The notes below the pieces were generated by a model. That model was given only the letters and a program-made list of their open reading frames with translations, had not been told where the DNA came from and searched no databases. Shown one piece after another: positions 1-8,519 of a stretch of DNA of 64,000 nt. Numbering within the stretch: position 1 is the stretch's first letter; every line of letters starts with the position of its first letter. The DNA comes from Rathayibacter sp. VKM Ac-2879 (lineage in GTDB: Bacteria; Actinomycetota; Actinomycetes; Actinomycetales; Microbacteriaceae): contig NZ_JADKSO010000005.1 in the NCBI RefSeq assembly GCF_015351245.1, forward strand, positions 1 to 64,000, written 5' to 3'. The position numbers were made by a program, and so were the translations under genes.

Positions 1-80
1 AGCTCGCTGCTCTCGCCGCGCCCCTCGTGAAAAGCGGCTACGGCACCTACCTCCAACGACTCCCCGAACTCGGACGCTGA
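1..80 (+). CDS. C-terminal tail of an upstream gene (partial)
   Basis: An open frame entering from the left edge (codons from base 3) runs 25 codons to a TGA at 78-80 and ends LQRLPELGR. Composition fits real coding sequence and the stop lies just before the convergent GT2 gene. The fragment is too short to assign a family; its position beside sugar genes makes another glycan gene plausible, but that is inference only. Confidence 0.45.
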   Translation, partial: LAALAAPLVKSGYGTYLQRLPELGR

Positions 81-113
81 GGCGCCGCGTGCCGGGTCGG
101 GTGGAGGACCGGC

Positions 114-1058
114 TCAGCGCCGCGGGCGCAGGCGCATGAGTGCCACCCGAGCACCGAGCCCGAGTCGCATCGCTGCCCGCACCGGCGCCTGATACCAGGC
201 GTCGTACTTCTGCGAGAGGTAGAGGTAGGCGCTGCGGTGGTGCACCGCGAGCATCCGAGCAGAGGCGAGGCGCGTCGAGTGCCCGCCGAGGTGCGAGACG
301 AGGGCGTCGGCGAGGTAGACGTTGGTCCAGCCATGCCGACCCAGGGAATCGCCAAGCTGGACGTCTTCGAAGTACATGAAGTAGCGCTCGTCGAAGCCGC
401 CGATCTGCTCGAAGGCGCTCCTGCGCACCATGACGCAGGCGCCCGAGAGCCATCCCGCCTCCATGCGTCCGTGCTCGAGCGTGCCGACGGCCTTCGAGCG
501 GCGGTAGCGCGCCGACCACGGATTGCCGGGCCAGACGTGAGCGAAGACGGCGTGTCCGATGCCGGTGCCCAGCGAGGGCAGCGCCCGCGCCGAGGGGTAC
601 ACGCTGCCGTCGGAGTCGAGGATTCGGGGGCCGATGGAGCCGATGCGCCGATCGGCGACGGCCGCGTCGTAGAGCAGGTCGATCGAGCCGGGGAGGAAGA
701 CCGTGTCCGGGTTCGTCACCAGGATCCACTCGACCTCGGGGCCGAGACGGTCGACCGCGTAGTTGACGGCCTTGCCGTAGCCGAGGTTCTCTCCCGTCTC
801 GTGGAACACCACCTCGGGGTGACGCGAGACGACGGTGCGCACTGAGGAGTCGGTCGTGGCGTTGTCGACGACCACGACGCGCACGTCGTGCTCGGTCGCC
901 TCCGACACCGACTCGAGGCAGGCGCCGAGGACCTCACCCGAGAAGTGGGTGACGACGACGACCGCGATGGGCAACGTCGAGCGGGCGATGAGGGCCTCCG
1001 GGGGAACGGCGTCGGCGCGCCCTGAGGCGTCGCCGGAAGAACTCGACGAGGCTAGCAC
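114..1058 (-). CDS. GT2 glycosyltransferase, WbbL/rhamnosyltransferase-like
   Basis: This cytoplasmic GT-A enzyme is likely to add a sugar, possibly rhamnose, to a lipid-linked glycan. The N-terminal strand (LPIAVVVVTHFSG) and nucleotide-binding VVVVDNATTDSS are followed by VTNPDTVF, the NPD version of the DXD metal site typical of WbbL-type rhamnosyltransferases. The acceptor region has GWLSGACVMVRR, GGFDERYFMYFEDVQL and a basic C-terminus. I chose GTG at 1058 because AGGAGG stands just upstream (about 3 nt spacing, short); a longer reading to 1244 would overlap the GtrA gene and is Arg-rich. That gives 314 residues, normal for the family. It follows the GtrA gene on the same strand by 59 nt, suggesting co-transcription. 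Family is sure; donor and acceptor are not known. Confidence 0.85.
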   Translation of the reverse strand: MLASSSSSGDASGRADAVPPEALIARSTLPIAVVVVTHFSGEVLGACLESVSEATEHDVRVVVVDNATTDSSVRTVVSRHPEVVFHETGENLGYGKAVNYAVDRLGPEVEWILVTNPDTVFLPGSIDLLYDAAVADRRIGSIGPRILDSDGSVYPSARALPSLGTGIGHAVFAHVWPGNPWSARYRRSKAVGTLEHGRMEAGWLSGACVMVRRSAFEQIGGFDERYFMYFEDVQLGDSLGRHGWTNVYLADALVSHLGGHSTRLASARMLAVHHRSAYLYLSQKYDAWYQAPVRAAMRLGLGARVALMRLRPRR

Positions 1059-1117
1059 GGGCCTCCTGCGGGCAGGGCGGCGCCTCGCCCAGCGGCACGT
1101 GGCCCAGCGGCGACCGC

Positions 1118-1645
1118 TTAGCGGACGATGTCGACGGGCTCGGTGCTGACCGCGACCGCGGCGGGCGAGATGGTCTCGATCGCGGGCAGCGTCTCTTCGC
1201 CCGGCGCGCGGAAGACCACGAACTTGTACATGCAGAAGTTCCACACGAGGCCGACGAGGACGGCGACGGCCTTCGCGATGTTGATGGCCAGGAACGCGTT
1301 CTCTCCCGAGCTGGGGAGGAAGAGGAGAGAGTTGCCGAAGCGAGTGTCGAAGAAGACCTCGAAGCCGTAGATGATCACGGACTGCAGGACCAGCGAGCTG
1401 AACCCGGTGACGAGGAAGAACTTTGCGAAGGTCGCGATCGAGATGCGCCCGGGGTGACGGAACACGAAGAAGTGATTGAGCGCGTAGGAGATGGTGATGC
1501 CGACGAGGACGGAGACGACGTTCGCCGCGAGGGTGGGCAGATGGGACATCAGCACCAGCGCGTTGAGGATCAGGAAATCGATCGCGGTGTTGGTGCAGCC
1601 GGCGATCAGGAACCTGACCTTCTGCGACTCGAGCAGTCTCTTCAT
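1118..1645 (-). CDS. GtrA family membrane protein (lipid-linked sugar flippase type)
   Basis: GtrA proteins are small integral membrane proteins thought to flip polyprenyl-phosphate-linked sugars across the membrane for wall or O-antigen glycosylation. The protein has four hydrophobic segments (about residues 10-30, 37-63, 70-94 and 110-142), family hallmarks SYALNHFFVFRH and WNFCMYKFVVFR, and a short tail. ATG at 1645 starts MKRLLESQKVRF, the usual GtrA beginning. The frame stays open to a GTG at 1864, which sits 6 nt after a TATAAC box, but that extension is Arg/Pro-rich and unlike protein. It lies divergent to the Dpm1-like gene, a functionally sensible pair: one makes polyprenyl-P-mannose and the other could flip it. 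Confidence 0.85.
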   Translation of the reverse strand: MKRLLESQKVRFLIAGCTNTAIDFLILNALVLMSHLPTLAANVVSVLVGITISYALNHFFVFRHPGRISIATFAKFFLVTGFSSLVLQSVIIYGFEVFFDTRFGNSLLFLPSSGENAFLAINIAKAVAVLVGLVWNFCMYKFVVFRAPGEETLPAIETISPAAVAVSTEPVDIVR

Positions 1646-1871
1646 CTGGTGAGGGGTCCCGTCCCCCTCAGCGTCGATTGCTTCCGTCGGGGCCCGACGG
1701 ACGTGCATCGGCGCCCGCAGACGAGGGGTGGACCGCCGAGCGCTTTCCGTCCATCGTAACCGGCGGGCTCCGCGGGGTGGGGGATGACGACGTGGCATGT
1801 TCCTGAGAAAGCACGCGGATTCCGGCACGCGATCCGGGGGGTCGTTGACGATCGTGGAAGGCACGCATCGT

Positions 1872-1877
1872 TATACT
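1872..1877 (+). promoter_or_regulatory. -10 box of the Dpm1-like gene
   Basis: TATACT stands out in GC-rich DNA, with a predicted transcription start near 1884 and about a 49 nt leader before the ATG at 1933. A TTGACG lies at 1845-1850 but the spacing (21 bp) is too long for a normal pair. The same bases read TATAAC on the minus strand, so the site may fire both ways. Confidence 0.45.
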
Positions 1878-1932
1878 CGCAGGGCTCTCACCGGTCCGCC
1901 GGTGCACCGGAAGAACGGATTTCCCTCGAATC

Positions 1933-2679
1933 ATGCCCTCCCTCGCCGTCGTCGTGCCCACCTACAACGAGGTCGCGAACATCGCGACGGTGCTGCCACG
2001 TGTCGCCGCCGCCGCGGAGCGCAACCCCGACTTCCACATCACGGTCGCCGTAGTGGACGACAGCTCGCCCGACGGCACGGCCGCGCGGGCCCGCGAGCTC
2101 GCCGACGAGCTCGGCTCGGACTCCTTCGCGGTCCTCGTGCTCTCTCGCGAGAAGAAAGAGGGGCTCGGCGCCGCCTACATCTGGGCGTTCCAACACCTGC
2201 TCGCCGCTGAGCACGGCTATGACTACGTCCTCCAGATGGACGCCGACCTCTCGCACGACCCGGACTACATCGACGCGTTCCTCACGGAGGTACGCGGAGG
2301 GGCCGAGTTCGTTGTCGCGTCGCGATACATCGCCGGGGGTGGCACTCCCGACTGGACCCTCGACCGCAAGATCCTGAGCGGAGGCGGGAACCTTTACACC
2401 CGCCTGTTCCTCGGCTCGAAGATCACCGACTGGACCGGCGGCTTCAACCTCTTCAGCACCCGACTGTTGCGCACCCTGCACCTCGAGACCATCCGCGCCG
2501 CCGGCTACGGCTTCCAGATCGTGCTGAAGTCGCGCGCGCTGCGTCAGTATCCAGGCGTCCGCGAGATCCCGATCGTCTTCCTCGACCGCACCGTCGGGTC
2601 CTCCAAGATCCCGGGGGACACGCTGTTGAAGAACCTCCTGCTCGTACTGCGGATCCGATTCGGCCGCTCGCAGCGGTGA
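1933..2679 (+). CDS. Polyprenol monophosphomannose synthase (Dpm1/Ppm1-like GT2)
   Basis: This enzyme transfers mannose from GDP-mannose to polyprenyl phosphate, giving the donor used by extracytoplasmic GT-C mannosyltransferases. It is a 248-residue, single-domain GT2 with VVVPTYNEVANI at the N-terminus, VVDDSSPDGT, MDADLSHDPDY (DXD and the LSH motif of Dpm1 enzymes), ASRYIAGGG, and a C-terminal IPIVFLDRTVGSSKI typical of the type III soluble enzyme. There is no C-terminal membrane segment, so like mycobacterial Ppm1 domain 2 it probably acts on the inner membrane face. The next gene starts at GTG 2676 within its stop codon (GTGA overlap), so the three genes to 6150 look co-transcribed. Confidence 0.92.
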   Translation: MPSLAVVVPTYNEVANIATVLPRVAAAAERNPDFHITVAVVDDSSPDGTAARARELADELGSDSFAVLVLSREKKEGLGAAYIWAFQHLLAAEHGYDYVLQMDADLSHDPDYIDAFLTEVRGGAEFVVASRYIAGGGTPDWTLDRKILSGGGNLYTRLFLGSKITDWTGGFNLFSTRLLRTLHLETIRAAGYGFQIVLKSRALRQYPGVREIPIVFLDRTVGSSKIPGDTLLKNLLLVLRIRFGRSQR

Positions 2680-4337
2680 CGGGTCGTCCTCCCGCCCTGG
2701 TCCGGCTGCGCCCGCTGCTGCTCGACCTGCTCGCGGGCCTGCTCGTCGCCTCCGCGGCGTTCGCGGTGATCGGGACTCTGCTCGGCACGGGGTGGCAGCC
2801 CTACTTCCTCCGTGACGGCGACTCGCTCGCGCTCCCGCTCATCGTGCAGTCGCTGCTCAGCGGTGAACCGCTGCAGTGGGTCATGACGAGCCAGCTCTTC
2901 TTCTTCCCCGAGCTTCCCCTCTACGCGATCTCCTCGGTGGCCGGGAGCCCGAGCGCTTCGTTGCTGCTCAACGGCGTGCTGAACGTCGTCGTCCTCTTCG
3001 CGCTGGTGCGCTGGGTCAGCGCGCTCGTGCTCGTCGACCGGGCGGTCTGGCTGCGGCGTGCGGCGGCGACGGCCACGATCCTCCTCTTCCTCCTCCTGTG
3101 CTTGAGCGAGACCCGAGCGCTCAACAACGTCGGCGCACTCGCGACGACGTTCCTGCTGACGACCTACTACCACGGCTCGGTCCTTGTCGCGGTCGGCGGA
3201 CTGGCGCTGATCCTGCGACTGCTCGACCCGGCGGCCCGTGGCCGGGCCTTCGGAGGCGTCCTCCTGGTCGTCCTGGTCGCCGCGACGAGCCTGTCGAACC
3301 CGCTCCTCCTGGTCCATTTCACCGCCCCCGGCCTGCTCGGGCTGGCCTCGCTCTGGCTCACCGCCCAGCTCCCGGGGAGACGCGCCGTGGCCCTCGCCGG
3401 TCTGCTCCTCGGCGGTAGCATCCTCGGCTCCCTCGCACGGCTGCCGCTCGCGTCGTTCGTTGCCGCGGACGCCTCGACGTACATCCGTACGCCGCTCGCG
3501 GGCCCGGCGCTGACAAGTCTCCTCGAGCAGATCGCCGACGTGAAGTCGACGCCGAAGGGTCTCGTCGAGCTCATCACGATCGGCTTCTTGTTGCTCGCGG
3601 CCCTGGCGCTCGTCCTGGTGCGCGTGCGCGGTCTCACTCGTCGGGGTCAGGGTGGGGAGGCGGCAGGCGCCTCGCCCGCCTCTCGCGTCGTCTCGCATCG
3701 TTCGTGGTTCCTCTGTGTATTCGTGCTGTCGGAGGCGGGAGTCCTCCTCGCGGTCCAGGTCGCCTCGGGCAGCTCTGTCAGCAGATACCTGATGCCGATC
3801 GCCGTGTTCTCCTGCCTGGTCCTCCTCCCGCTCCTCGGACTCGTGCGCGTGCGCGCGCGTCGTCGCCTCCGTCTTGCCGCCGCGGGCAGCGCCGTCGTGG
3901 TGGCGAGCTCGGTTCTGCTCACCACCGTCGGAGCCTCGGGTGCCGAGCGAGCGCTCGCCGACGGACCACTTGGCGCCGACGCGGCCTGCGTGAAGGACTG
4001 GATCGGCGGTCGCGACATCGAGGGGGTGGGCTCGTTCTGGATCGTCCGGCCGCTCGCGCTCTACGATTCGCTCCCCGTCCAGCAGGTCAATCCCGACTTC
4101 AGCGTGCAGGTCTGGATGAGCAATCTGGCCTCCTATGATGAAGACTTCAGCTTCGTGCTGGTCGATCCGGCCTCGCCCTGGCCCGGCGCCACCGAGGATG
4201 CGTTCGGGCCTCCCGCCCGGACCATCGACTGCGGCGCGATCCAGATCTACGACTACGCGGGTACGGCCGGACAGCAGCGGCTCGACGAGGTCATCGCTTC
4301 CAGTCTCGAGAAGGCACGCCGAACCTATGGCTATTGA
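2676..4337 (+). CDS. Polytopic membrane protein, possible GT-C type, unknown function
   Basis: I cannot assign a named family. The 553 residues contain about ten or more hydrophobic segments, the first near residues 12-33, followed by an extracellular stretch with LRDGDSLALPL. A soluble C-terminal part (about 420-553) ends with IYDYAG and a basic tail. Such N-terminal multi-span plus C-terminal exterior layout, with acidic residues in the first loop, resembles GT-C glycosyltransferases that use polyprenyl-P-sugars. It sits directly after the polyprenyl-P-mannose synthase with a 4 nt overlap and overlaps the next gene by 11 nt, so it is probably a consumer of that lipid donor. This is inference from layout. 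Confidence 0.7.
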   Translation: MTGRPPALVRLRPLLLDLLAGLLVASAAFAVIGTLLGTGWQPYFLRDGDSLALPLIVQSLLSGEPLQWVMTSQLFFFPELPLYAISSVAGSPSASLLLNGVLNVVVLFALVRWVSALVLVDRAVWLRRAAATATILLFLLLCLSETRALNNVGALATTFLLTTYYHGSVLVAVGGLALILRLLDPAARGRAFGGVLLVVLVAATSLSNPLLLVHFTAPGLLGLASLWLTAQLPGRRAVALAGLLLGGSILGSLARLPLASFVAADASTYIRTPLAGPALTSLLEQIADVKSTPKGLVELITIGFLLLAALALVLVRVRGLTRRGQGGEAAGASPASRVVSHRSWFLCVFVLSEAGVLLAVQVASGSSVSRYLMPIAVFSCLVLLPLLGLVRVRARRRLRLAAAGSAVVVASSVLLTTVGASGAERALADGPLGADAACVKDWIGGRDIEGVGSFWIVRPLALYDSLPVQQVNPDFSVQVWMSNLASYDEDFSFVLVDPASPWPGATEDAFGPPARTIDCGAIQIYDYAGTAGQQRLDEVIASSLEKARRTYGY

Positions 4338-6150
4338 TTCCGGGACGAGTCCGCCCCGCCGCCGAGGGCTGCGCGCCCTCCGTGAACTCGCCTGGGCCGT
4401 GGCGGCAGCAGTGGTCAGTGTCGTTGCCGCGGTGTCCGCTCTGGGCATCTCGCCCGACACCCTCGGTCAACGCTGGCGCATCGGCACCGACGACCAGGTG
4501 CTGCACTACATGCTGTTCTCGAACGCGACGCAGGTGTTCTCGTTCGACAACAATCCCGCCCTGGGGTTCCCCGACGGCTTCAACGCGTTCTTCAGCGCCC
4601 AGTTCGATGTGGCGTCGGCCTTCGCCGCGGGGGCTCTGGCGCTGGTGATCCACGACGGCATCCTTCTCTTGAACGTCTTCTACGTGCTGACCTTCGCGGG
4701 GGTAGCCGTCACGGCCTATGCCTTCTTCCGGGCGCTCACGGTGCGGCCGTGGATCTCTGCCCTGGTCGCCGTCGCGTACAGCGTCGCGCCCTATCACTTC
4801 CAGCGGATCGCGGCGGGCCATGCGTTCCTGGCCAACTACTGGGCGATCCCGCTGATCGGCATCCTCGTGCTGATGGCCGCGGGTGAACGCACCGATCCCT
4901 TCCGAGCGTGGAGTCTCGCGGCTCCGTCCCGCGCCGGCCGCATCGTTCGAGGTGTCCTCCCCGCGACGGTGCTCGCACTCCTCGTGGCGACGAGCGGCGG
5001 CTATTACTACGTCTTCGGCGTCATCGTGGTCGGAGGAGTATTCCTGCTCGCGACGATCGCGCGGCTGGTCGAGCGTGGAGCGTGGCGGGAGATCCTCCGC
5101 ACCGCTGTGCCCGTCGTCGCGTTAGCGGTCTTCGTGGGCGTCGAACTGGTCGTCCTCGTTCAGGGCTTCGGAGAACGGTACGAGCCCTATTTCGAGAGTC
5201 GCGGAGTCGCGGAGTCGGAGCTCTACGCGGGCAAACTCGTCCTCCTCATCCTCCCCTGGCTCGGCTCAGGCCTGCCTCAGGCCGAATGGCTCCTCACGCG
5301 CTACACGAACCAGACAGGGTTCATCCAGACGACCGAGGCTCCCGGCTTCTCCGTTCTCGGTACGCTAGGCCTCATCCTGCTGATCCTCGGCAGCCTCGTC
5401 GTCCTGGTGTCGAACGGGAGCCGACAGCACGGAGCGGTGGGGACGTTCCTGCGGCAGCCGCGCTTCCGCCTCCTCGCGACCGCCTCCTACTGGACCTTGC
5501 TCTTCTACACGGTCACCGGGATGGGGGTGATCGTCGCGCTCGTCGCGGGCCCAACGATTCGGGCGTGGGCGCGACTGTCGATCCTGCTCCTCCTGCTCTG
5601 CCTCGGCGTGATCGCCGTGCTGCTCGAGCAGGTGACATCGCGCTGGGGGCTGCGCGCGATCCTCGCCACGGCCGTCGCAGCGCTCGTCATCGTCGACCAG
5701 CTCGTCGGGGTCTCGAGGCTCGTGACGCTCGATCCGACCGCCGATGACGAGATGCGGCAGTTCGTGACGAGCGCGGACGATCTTCTCCCCGACGCGTGCG
5801 GCGTCGTGCAGCTGCCCCTCAAGAGCTTCCCTGACACGGGGAAGATCGGGAACATGTCCGACTACGACGAGGCGCTTCCCTACCTCGTCACCGAGCACGG
5901 CGATCTCGAGTGGAGCTATGGATCGGTGACCGGCACGTACGGCTGGGACGTGTGGGGCTCGGTCCACGATGTTCCTGCCTTCCAGCAACGGGTCGAAGAA
6001 ACAGGCGCCTGTGCCGTGTACGTCGACACGTTCGGCTACACCGACAACCCCCAGGGCTGGGTTCCCTTCGTCGATGCGGCCACGGGCAGCAGCACCCCAG
6101 CTGTCACGTCGAGTTCAGGGCGCTGGCTGCTCTTCACCCGTGCGGGATGA
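4327..6150 (+). CDS. Polytopic membrane protein, possible GT-C type, unknown function
   Basis: The 607-residue protein starts at ATG 4327, inside the end of the preceding gene; the open frame runs further up but that part is a shadow. The first membrane span is at about residues 20-45. An extracellular loop with GTDDQVLHYMLFSN then FDNNPALGFPDGF follows, then about ten more spans to residue ~470, and a soluble C-terminal region containing YGSVTGTYGWDVWGS. The acidic first loop and the exterior tail recall YfhO/GT-C-like glycosyl transfer proteins, yet I see no motif that fixes it. Operon position after a Dpm1-like synthase supports a role in lipid-donor glycosylation. Its last 17 nt overlap the convergent GT4 gene. 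Confidence 0.72.
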   Translation: MAIDSGTSPPRRRGLRALRELAWAVAAAVVSVVAAVSALGISPDTLGQRWRIGTDDQVLHYMLFSNATQVFSFDNNPALGFPDGFNAFFSAQFDVASAFAAGALALVIHDGILLLNVFYVLTFAGVAVTAYAFFRALTVRPWISALVAVAYSVAPYHFQRIAAGHAFLANYWAIPLIGILVLMAAGERTDPFRAWSLAAPSRAGRIVRGVLPATVLALLVATSGGYYYVFGVIVVGGVFLLATIARLVERGAWREILRTAVPVVALAVFVGVELVVLVQGFGERYEPYFESRGVAESELYAGKLVLLILPWLGSGLPQAEWLLTRYTNQTGFIQTTEAPGFSVLGTLGLILLILGSLVVLVSNGSRQHGAVGTFLRQPRFRLLATASYWTLLFYTVTGMGVIVALVAGPTIRAWARLSILLLLLCLGVIAVLLEQVTSRWGLRAILATAVAALVIVDQLVGVSRLVTLDPTADDEMRQFVTSADDLLPDACGVVQLPLKSFPDTGKIGNMSDYDEALPYLVTEHGDLEWSYGSVTGTYGWDVWGSVHDVPAFQQRVEETGACAVYVDTFGYTDNPQGWVPFVDAATGSSTPAVTSSSGRWLLFTRAG

Positions 6151-7267
6151 CGAGCGTCGCCTCCTCGAGCACAGCGGCGGAGGCACTCCAGTCGGCCAGG
6201 ACGGCCGGCTCCGCGTCTCGAGGGGAGGCGATCTCGCGCTCGATCGCCCGAGTCCACGCGCTCACGTCGGCGGGATCGAGGAACACCGCGCTCTCCTCGT
6301 TCCCTGCGAGAGCCTCGCGGAGTCCCGGGATGTCGGCGGCCAGGACCCGGGTGCCGCACGCGAGCGCCTCCAGGGCCGGAAGTCCGAAGCCCTCGTGCCA
6401 CGACGGCATCGCGAGCGCATCGGCGCCGGCGAGCAAGGCAGGCAACTCGTCGTCGCCGACGTACTCGTCGGCGATCCTCACGTCGGCGCCCGAGGCGAGG
6501 GCCGCCGCCATGGCCCGATGGACGTCGGCATTGTCCCAGCCGTCGCCGCCGACGAGCAAGAGGCGGTGGCCGGTGGGCCGCTCTGCGGCGGCGTAGGCCG
6601 ACACGAGGGTCGCCAGGTTCTTGCGCCGCTCGATTGACCCCACGAACAGGAGGAAGCGCTCGAGCCCGTGCCGCTCGGCCGTCGCCCGGACGTGTTCCTG
6701 CGACGGCCGCTGGAAGACCGCCCGCTCGATCGTCGTCGGCACGATCAGGAGGCGCTCGGGGTCGATCCCCAGCGTCGTCGTGAGCTCGTCGGCCGCCGAG
6801 CGGCTCCCCGTGGCGACCAGGTCTGAGCGGCCGAGCCAGCGGGGGACCCAGTGAGCCAGCAGCGCACGCCGTGCTGAGGGCACGAGCTCCGGCATCACGG
6901 CAAAGCATGCGTCGTGGACGAAGGTGATCGAACGCGAGTGGGCCAGTGGCCAATTGCGGTAGTTGGGGAAGAAGTAGGTCGCCCGTCCGAGGAGGCGGTC
7001 GATACCGGGGGCGAGGGGGAGGCGGGTGAGCAGGCTCCACAGTCGCCCCGGGAGTGGCACACCGACGACCCGCGCCGACGCGAAGCCGTGGCGGAGCACG
7101 GCGGTGCGCTCGCTCGCGGGCACGACGAGCGACAGCTCGACTCCCGAGATCGGCGCGCGCTCATCCAGGGCACGCACAAGGCTCAACAGAACCCGGCCGA
7201 CACCCGTGAGGCGATCGGCCGCGAGAGGAGTCGCGTCGATGACCAGGCGCCGACGCCCCGCCGTCAC
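6134..7267 (-). CDS. GT4 glycosyltransferase
   Basis: This GT-B fold enzyme of 377 residues has an N-terminal acceptor domain (VIDATPLAADRLTGVGR). Its C-terminal donor domain shows FVGSIERRKNL, LLLVGGDGWDN and PSWHEGFGLPALEALACG, the E-x7-E motif of retaining GT4 enzymes. It starts with GTG at 7267, overlapping the wzt stop codon (GTGA), so wzm-wzt-GT4 form one minus-strand operon and this enzyme probably builds the exported chain. Many GT4 enzymes in such clusters are mannosyl- or rhamnosyltransferases; donor not determinable. Its 3' end overlaps the convergent membrane-protein gene by 17 nt. Confidence 0.9.
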   Translation of the reverse strand: MTAGRRRLVIDATPLAADRLTGVGRVLLSLVRALDERAPISGVELSLVVPASERTAVLRHGFASARVVGVPLPGRLWSLLTRLPLAPGIDRLLGRATYFFPNYRNWPLAHSRSITFVHDACFAVMPELVPSARRALLAHWVPRWLGRSDLVATGSRSAADELTTTLGIDPERLLIVPTTIERAVFQRPSQEHVRATAERHGLERFLLFVGSIERRKNLATLVSAYAAAERPTGHRLLLVGGDGWDNADVHRAMAAALASGADVRIADEYVGDDELPALLAGADALAMPSWHEGFGLPALEALACGTRVLAADIPGLREALAGNEESAVFLDPADVSAWTRAIEREIASPRDAEPAVLADWSASAAVLEEATLVIPHG

Positions 7268-8517
7268 GGCGTGGTGAGCCGGACGGTCGAGTCGATGTCG
7301 ACGACTCCGTCGTGCACGGATGAGCGCTCGACGGTGAATGTCGCGGCAACGGGAATGCGCATGGTCTCGCCCTGCGAGAACGTCGCGGCCGAGGCATGGA
7401 CGGCGTAGTTGCCGCCTCCGAGATGGAGATCTGGGAGCGTGAACGTGACGGTCATCTCGCCGTGGACGGGACGAAGGGCGGTGCCGATGCGCTCGGTGTT
7501 GGTGCCGAAGACGCGCTGGCCGAGCGGCGTGTCGATACCCATGCCGATGTTCCAGTCGGCGACGGGACGGCTCGTGCGGACCGTGACATCGAACTCGAGC
7601 GTCTCACCGCTGCGCACCACGGTGCCTCCGTGCTCGATCGACCCCCCGCGCAGCTCGCAGCCCAGGATCTCGATCAGCTGCGGCGCAGGTTCGGCGTCGG
7701 AGTCGGCGGCCGCCGCCTCGCGCTCCTGACGCGCCGCGCGCCGGTCCTCGAAGCTCTCGCGGAGCACCTGGAGGCCCTCGGAGGTCTCTCCGTCGAAGAC
7801 GACGTTGCCCTTCTCGAGGACGATGGTGCGGTCGCAGAGCTCACCGACCTGCTCGAGCGAGTGGGTCACCAGGATGATGGTCTTGCCGGCGCGCTGGAAG
7901 GCACGGATGCGGTCCATGCACTTGCGCTGGAACGGCTCGTCGCCGACGGCGAGGACCTCGTCGACCAGAAGGAGGTCGGGGTCGGTGTGGATCGCGATCG
8001 CGAAGGCGAGACGGACGTACATGCCCGAGGAATAGAACTTCACCTGGGTGTCGATGAACTCTGCGATTTCGGAGAACTCGACGATCGAGTCGAACTTGCC
8101 GTCGAGCTCGGTGCGCGAGAGCCCGAGGATCGCTCCGTTCAGGTAGACGTTCTCGCGGCCCGTGAGGTCGGGGTGGAATCCCGCTCCGAGTTCCAGGAGG
8201 GCAGCGAGGCGCCCGCGTCGCTCGACCGTGCCCGTCGTGGGCTGGACGATGCCTCCGATGAGCTTGAGCAGGGTGCTCTTGCCCGAGCCGTTCGCCCCGA
8301 TCAGGCCCACGGTCGAGCCCAGAGGGATCTCGAGGTCGACGTCGCGGAGCGCCCAGAACTCGTCGCGATGCTTACGGCCTCGACCGAAGTTGACGATCCG
8401 CTCCTTGAACGACTTGTCCTTGCGGATCACGAAGCGCTTGGAGGCATGGCGGACGCGGACGACGGTGGGTGCGCCCGCGGAGGGGGTCTCCGACTCGGAC
8501 TTGCTGGTGAGGGTCAC
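7264..8517 (-). CDS. wzt: Wzt: ATP-binding subunit of polysaccharide ABC exporter with glycan-binding tail
   Basis: Wzt powers export of a finished, lipid-linked polysaccharide through Wzm. Residues about 1-260 form the ABC ATPase: Walker A GANGSGKST, signature YSSGMYVRLAFA, Walker B LLLVDEVLAVGD, and switch His in LVTHSLEQV. Residues about 285-417 form a beta-rich Wzt C-terminal domain (VRSGETLEFDV, HLGGGNYAVHASAATF), which in O9a-type systems recognises the capped chain terminus before export. GTG at 8517 is preceded by AGGAG at 8 nt spacing. It follows wzm with the stop and start 2 nt apart and overlaps the GT4 gene. The C-terminal domain suggests chain length is controlled by a terminal modification, but no capping kinase or methyltransferase is seen nearby. 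Confidence 0.95.
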   Translation of the reverse strand: MTLTSKSESETPSAGAPTVVRVRHASKRFVIRKDKSFKERIVNFGRGRKHRDEFWALRDVDLEIPLGSTVGLIGANGSGKSTLLKLIGGIVQPTTGTVERRGRLAALLELGAGFHPDLTGRENVYLNGAILGLSRTELDGKFDSIVEFSEIAEFIDTQVKFYSSGMYVRLAFAIAIHTDPDLLLVDEVLAVGDEPFQRKCMDRIRAFQRAGKTIILVTHSLEQVGELCDRTIVLEKGNVVFDGETSEGLQVLRESFEDRRAARQEREAAAADSDAEPAPQLIEILGCELRGGSIEHGGTVVRSGETLEFDVTVRTSRPVADWNIGMGIDTPLGQRVFGTNTERIGTALRPVHGEMTVTFTLPDLHLGGGNYAVHASAATFSQGETMRIPVAATFTVERSSVHDGVVDIDSTVRLTTP

Positions 8518-8519
8518 GA

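Noticed and set aside
2544-4460. 638-codon open frame on the minus strand opposite the membrane protein gene
   Set aside because: Composition is Arg/Glu/Gly-rich low-complexity typical of the shadow frame of GC-rich genes, with no domain; the plus-strand gene has clear membrane spans and coupled starts.
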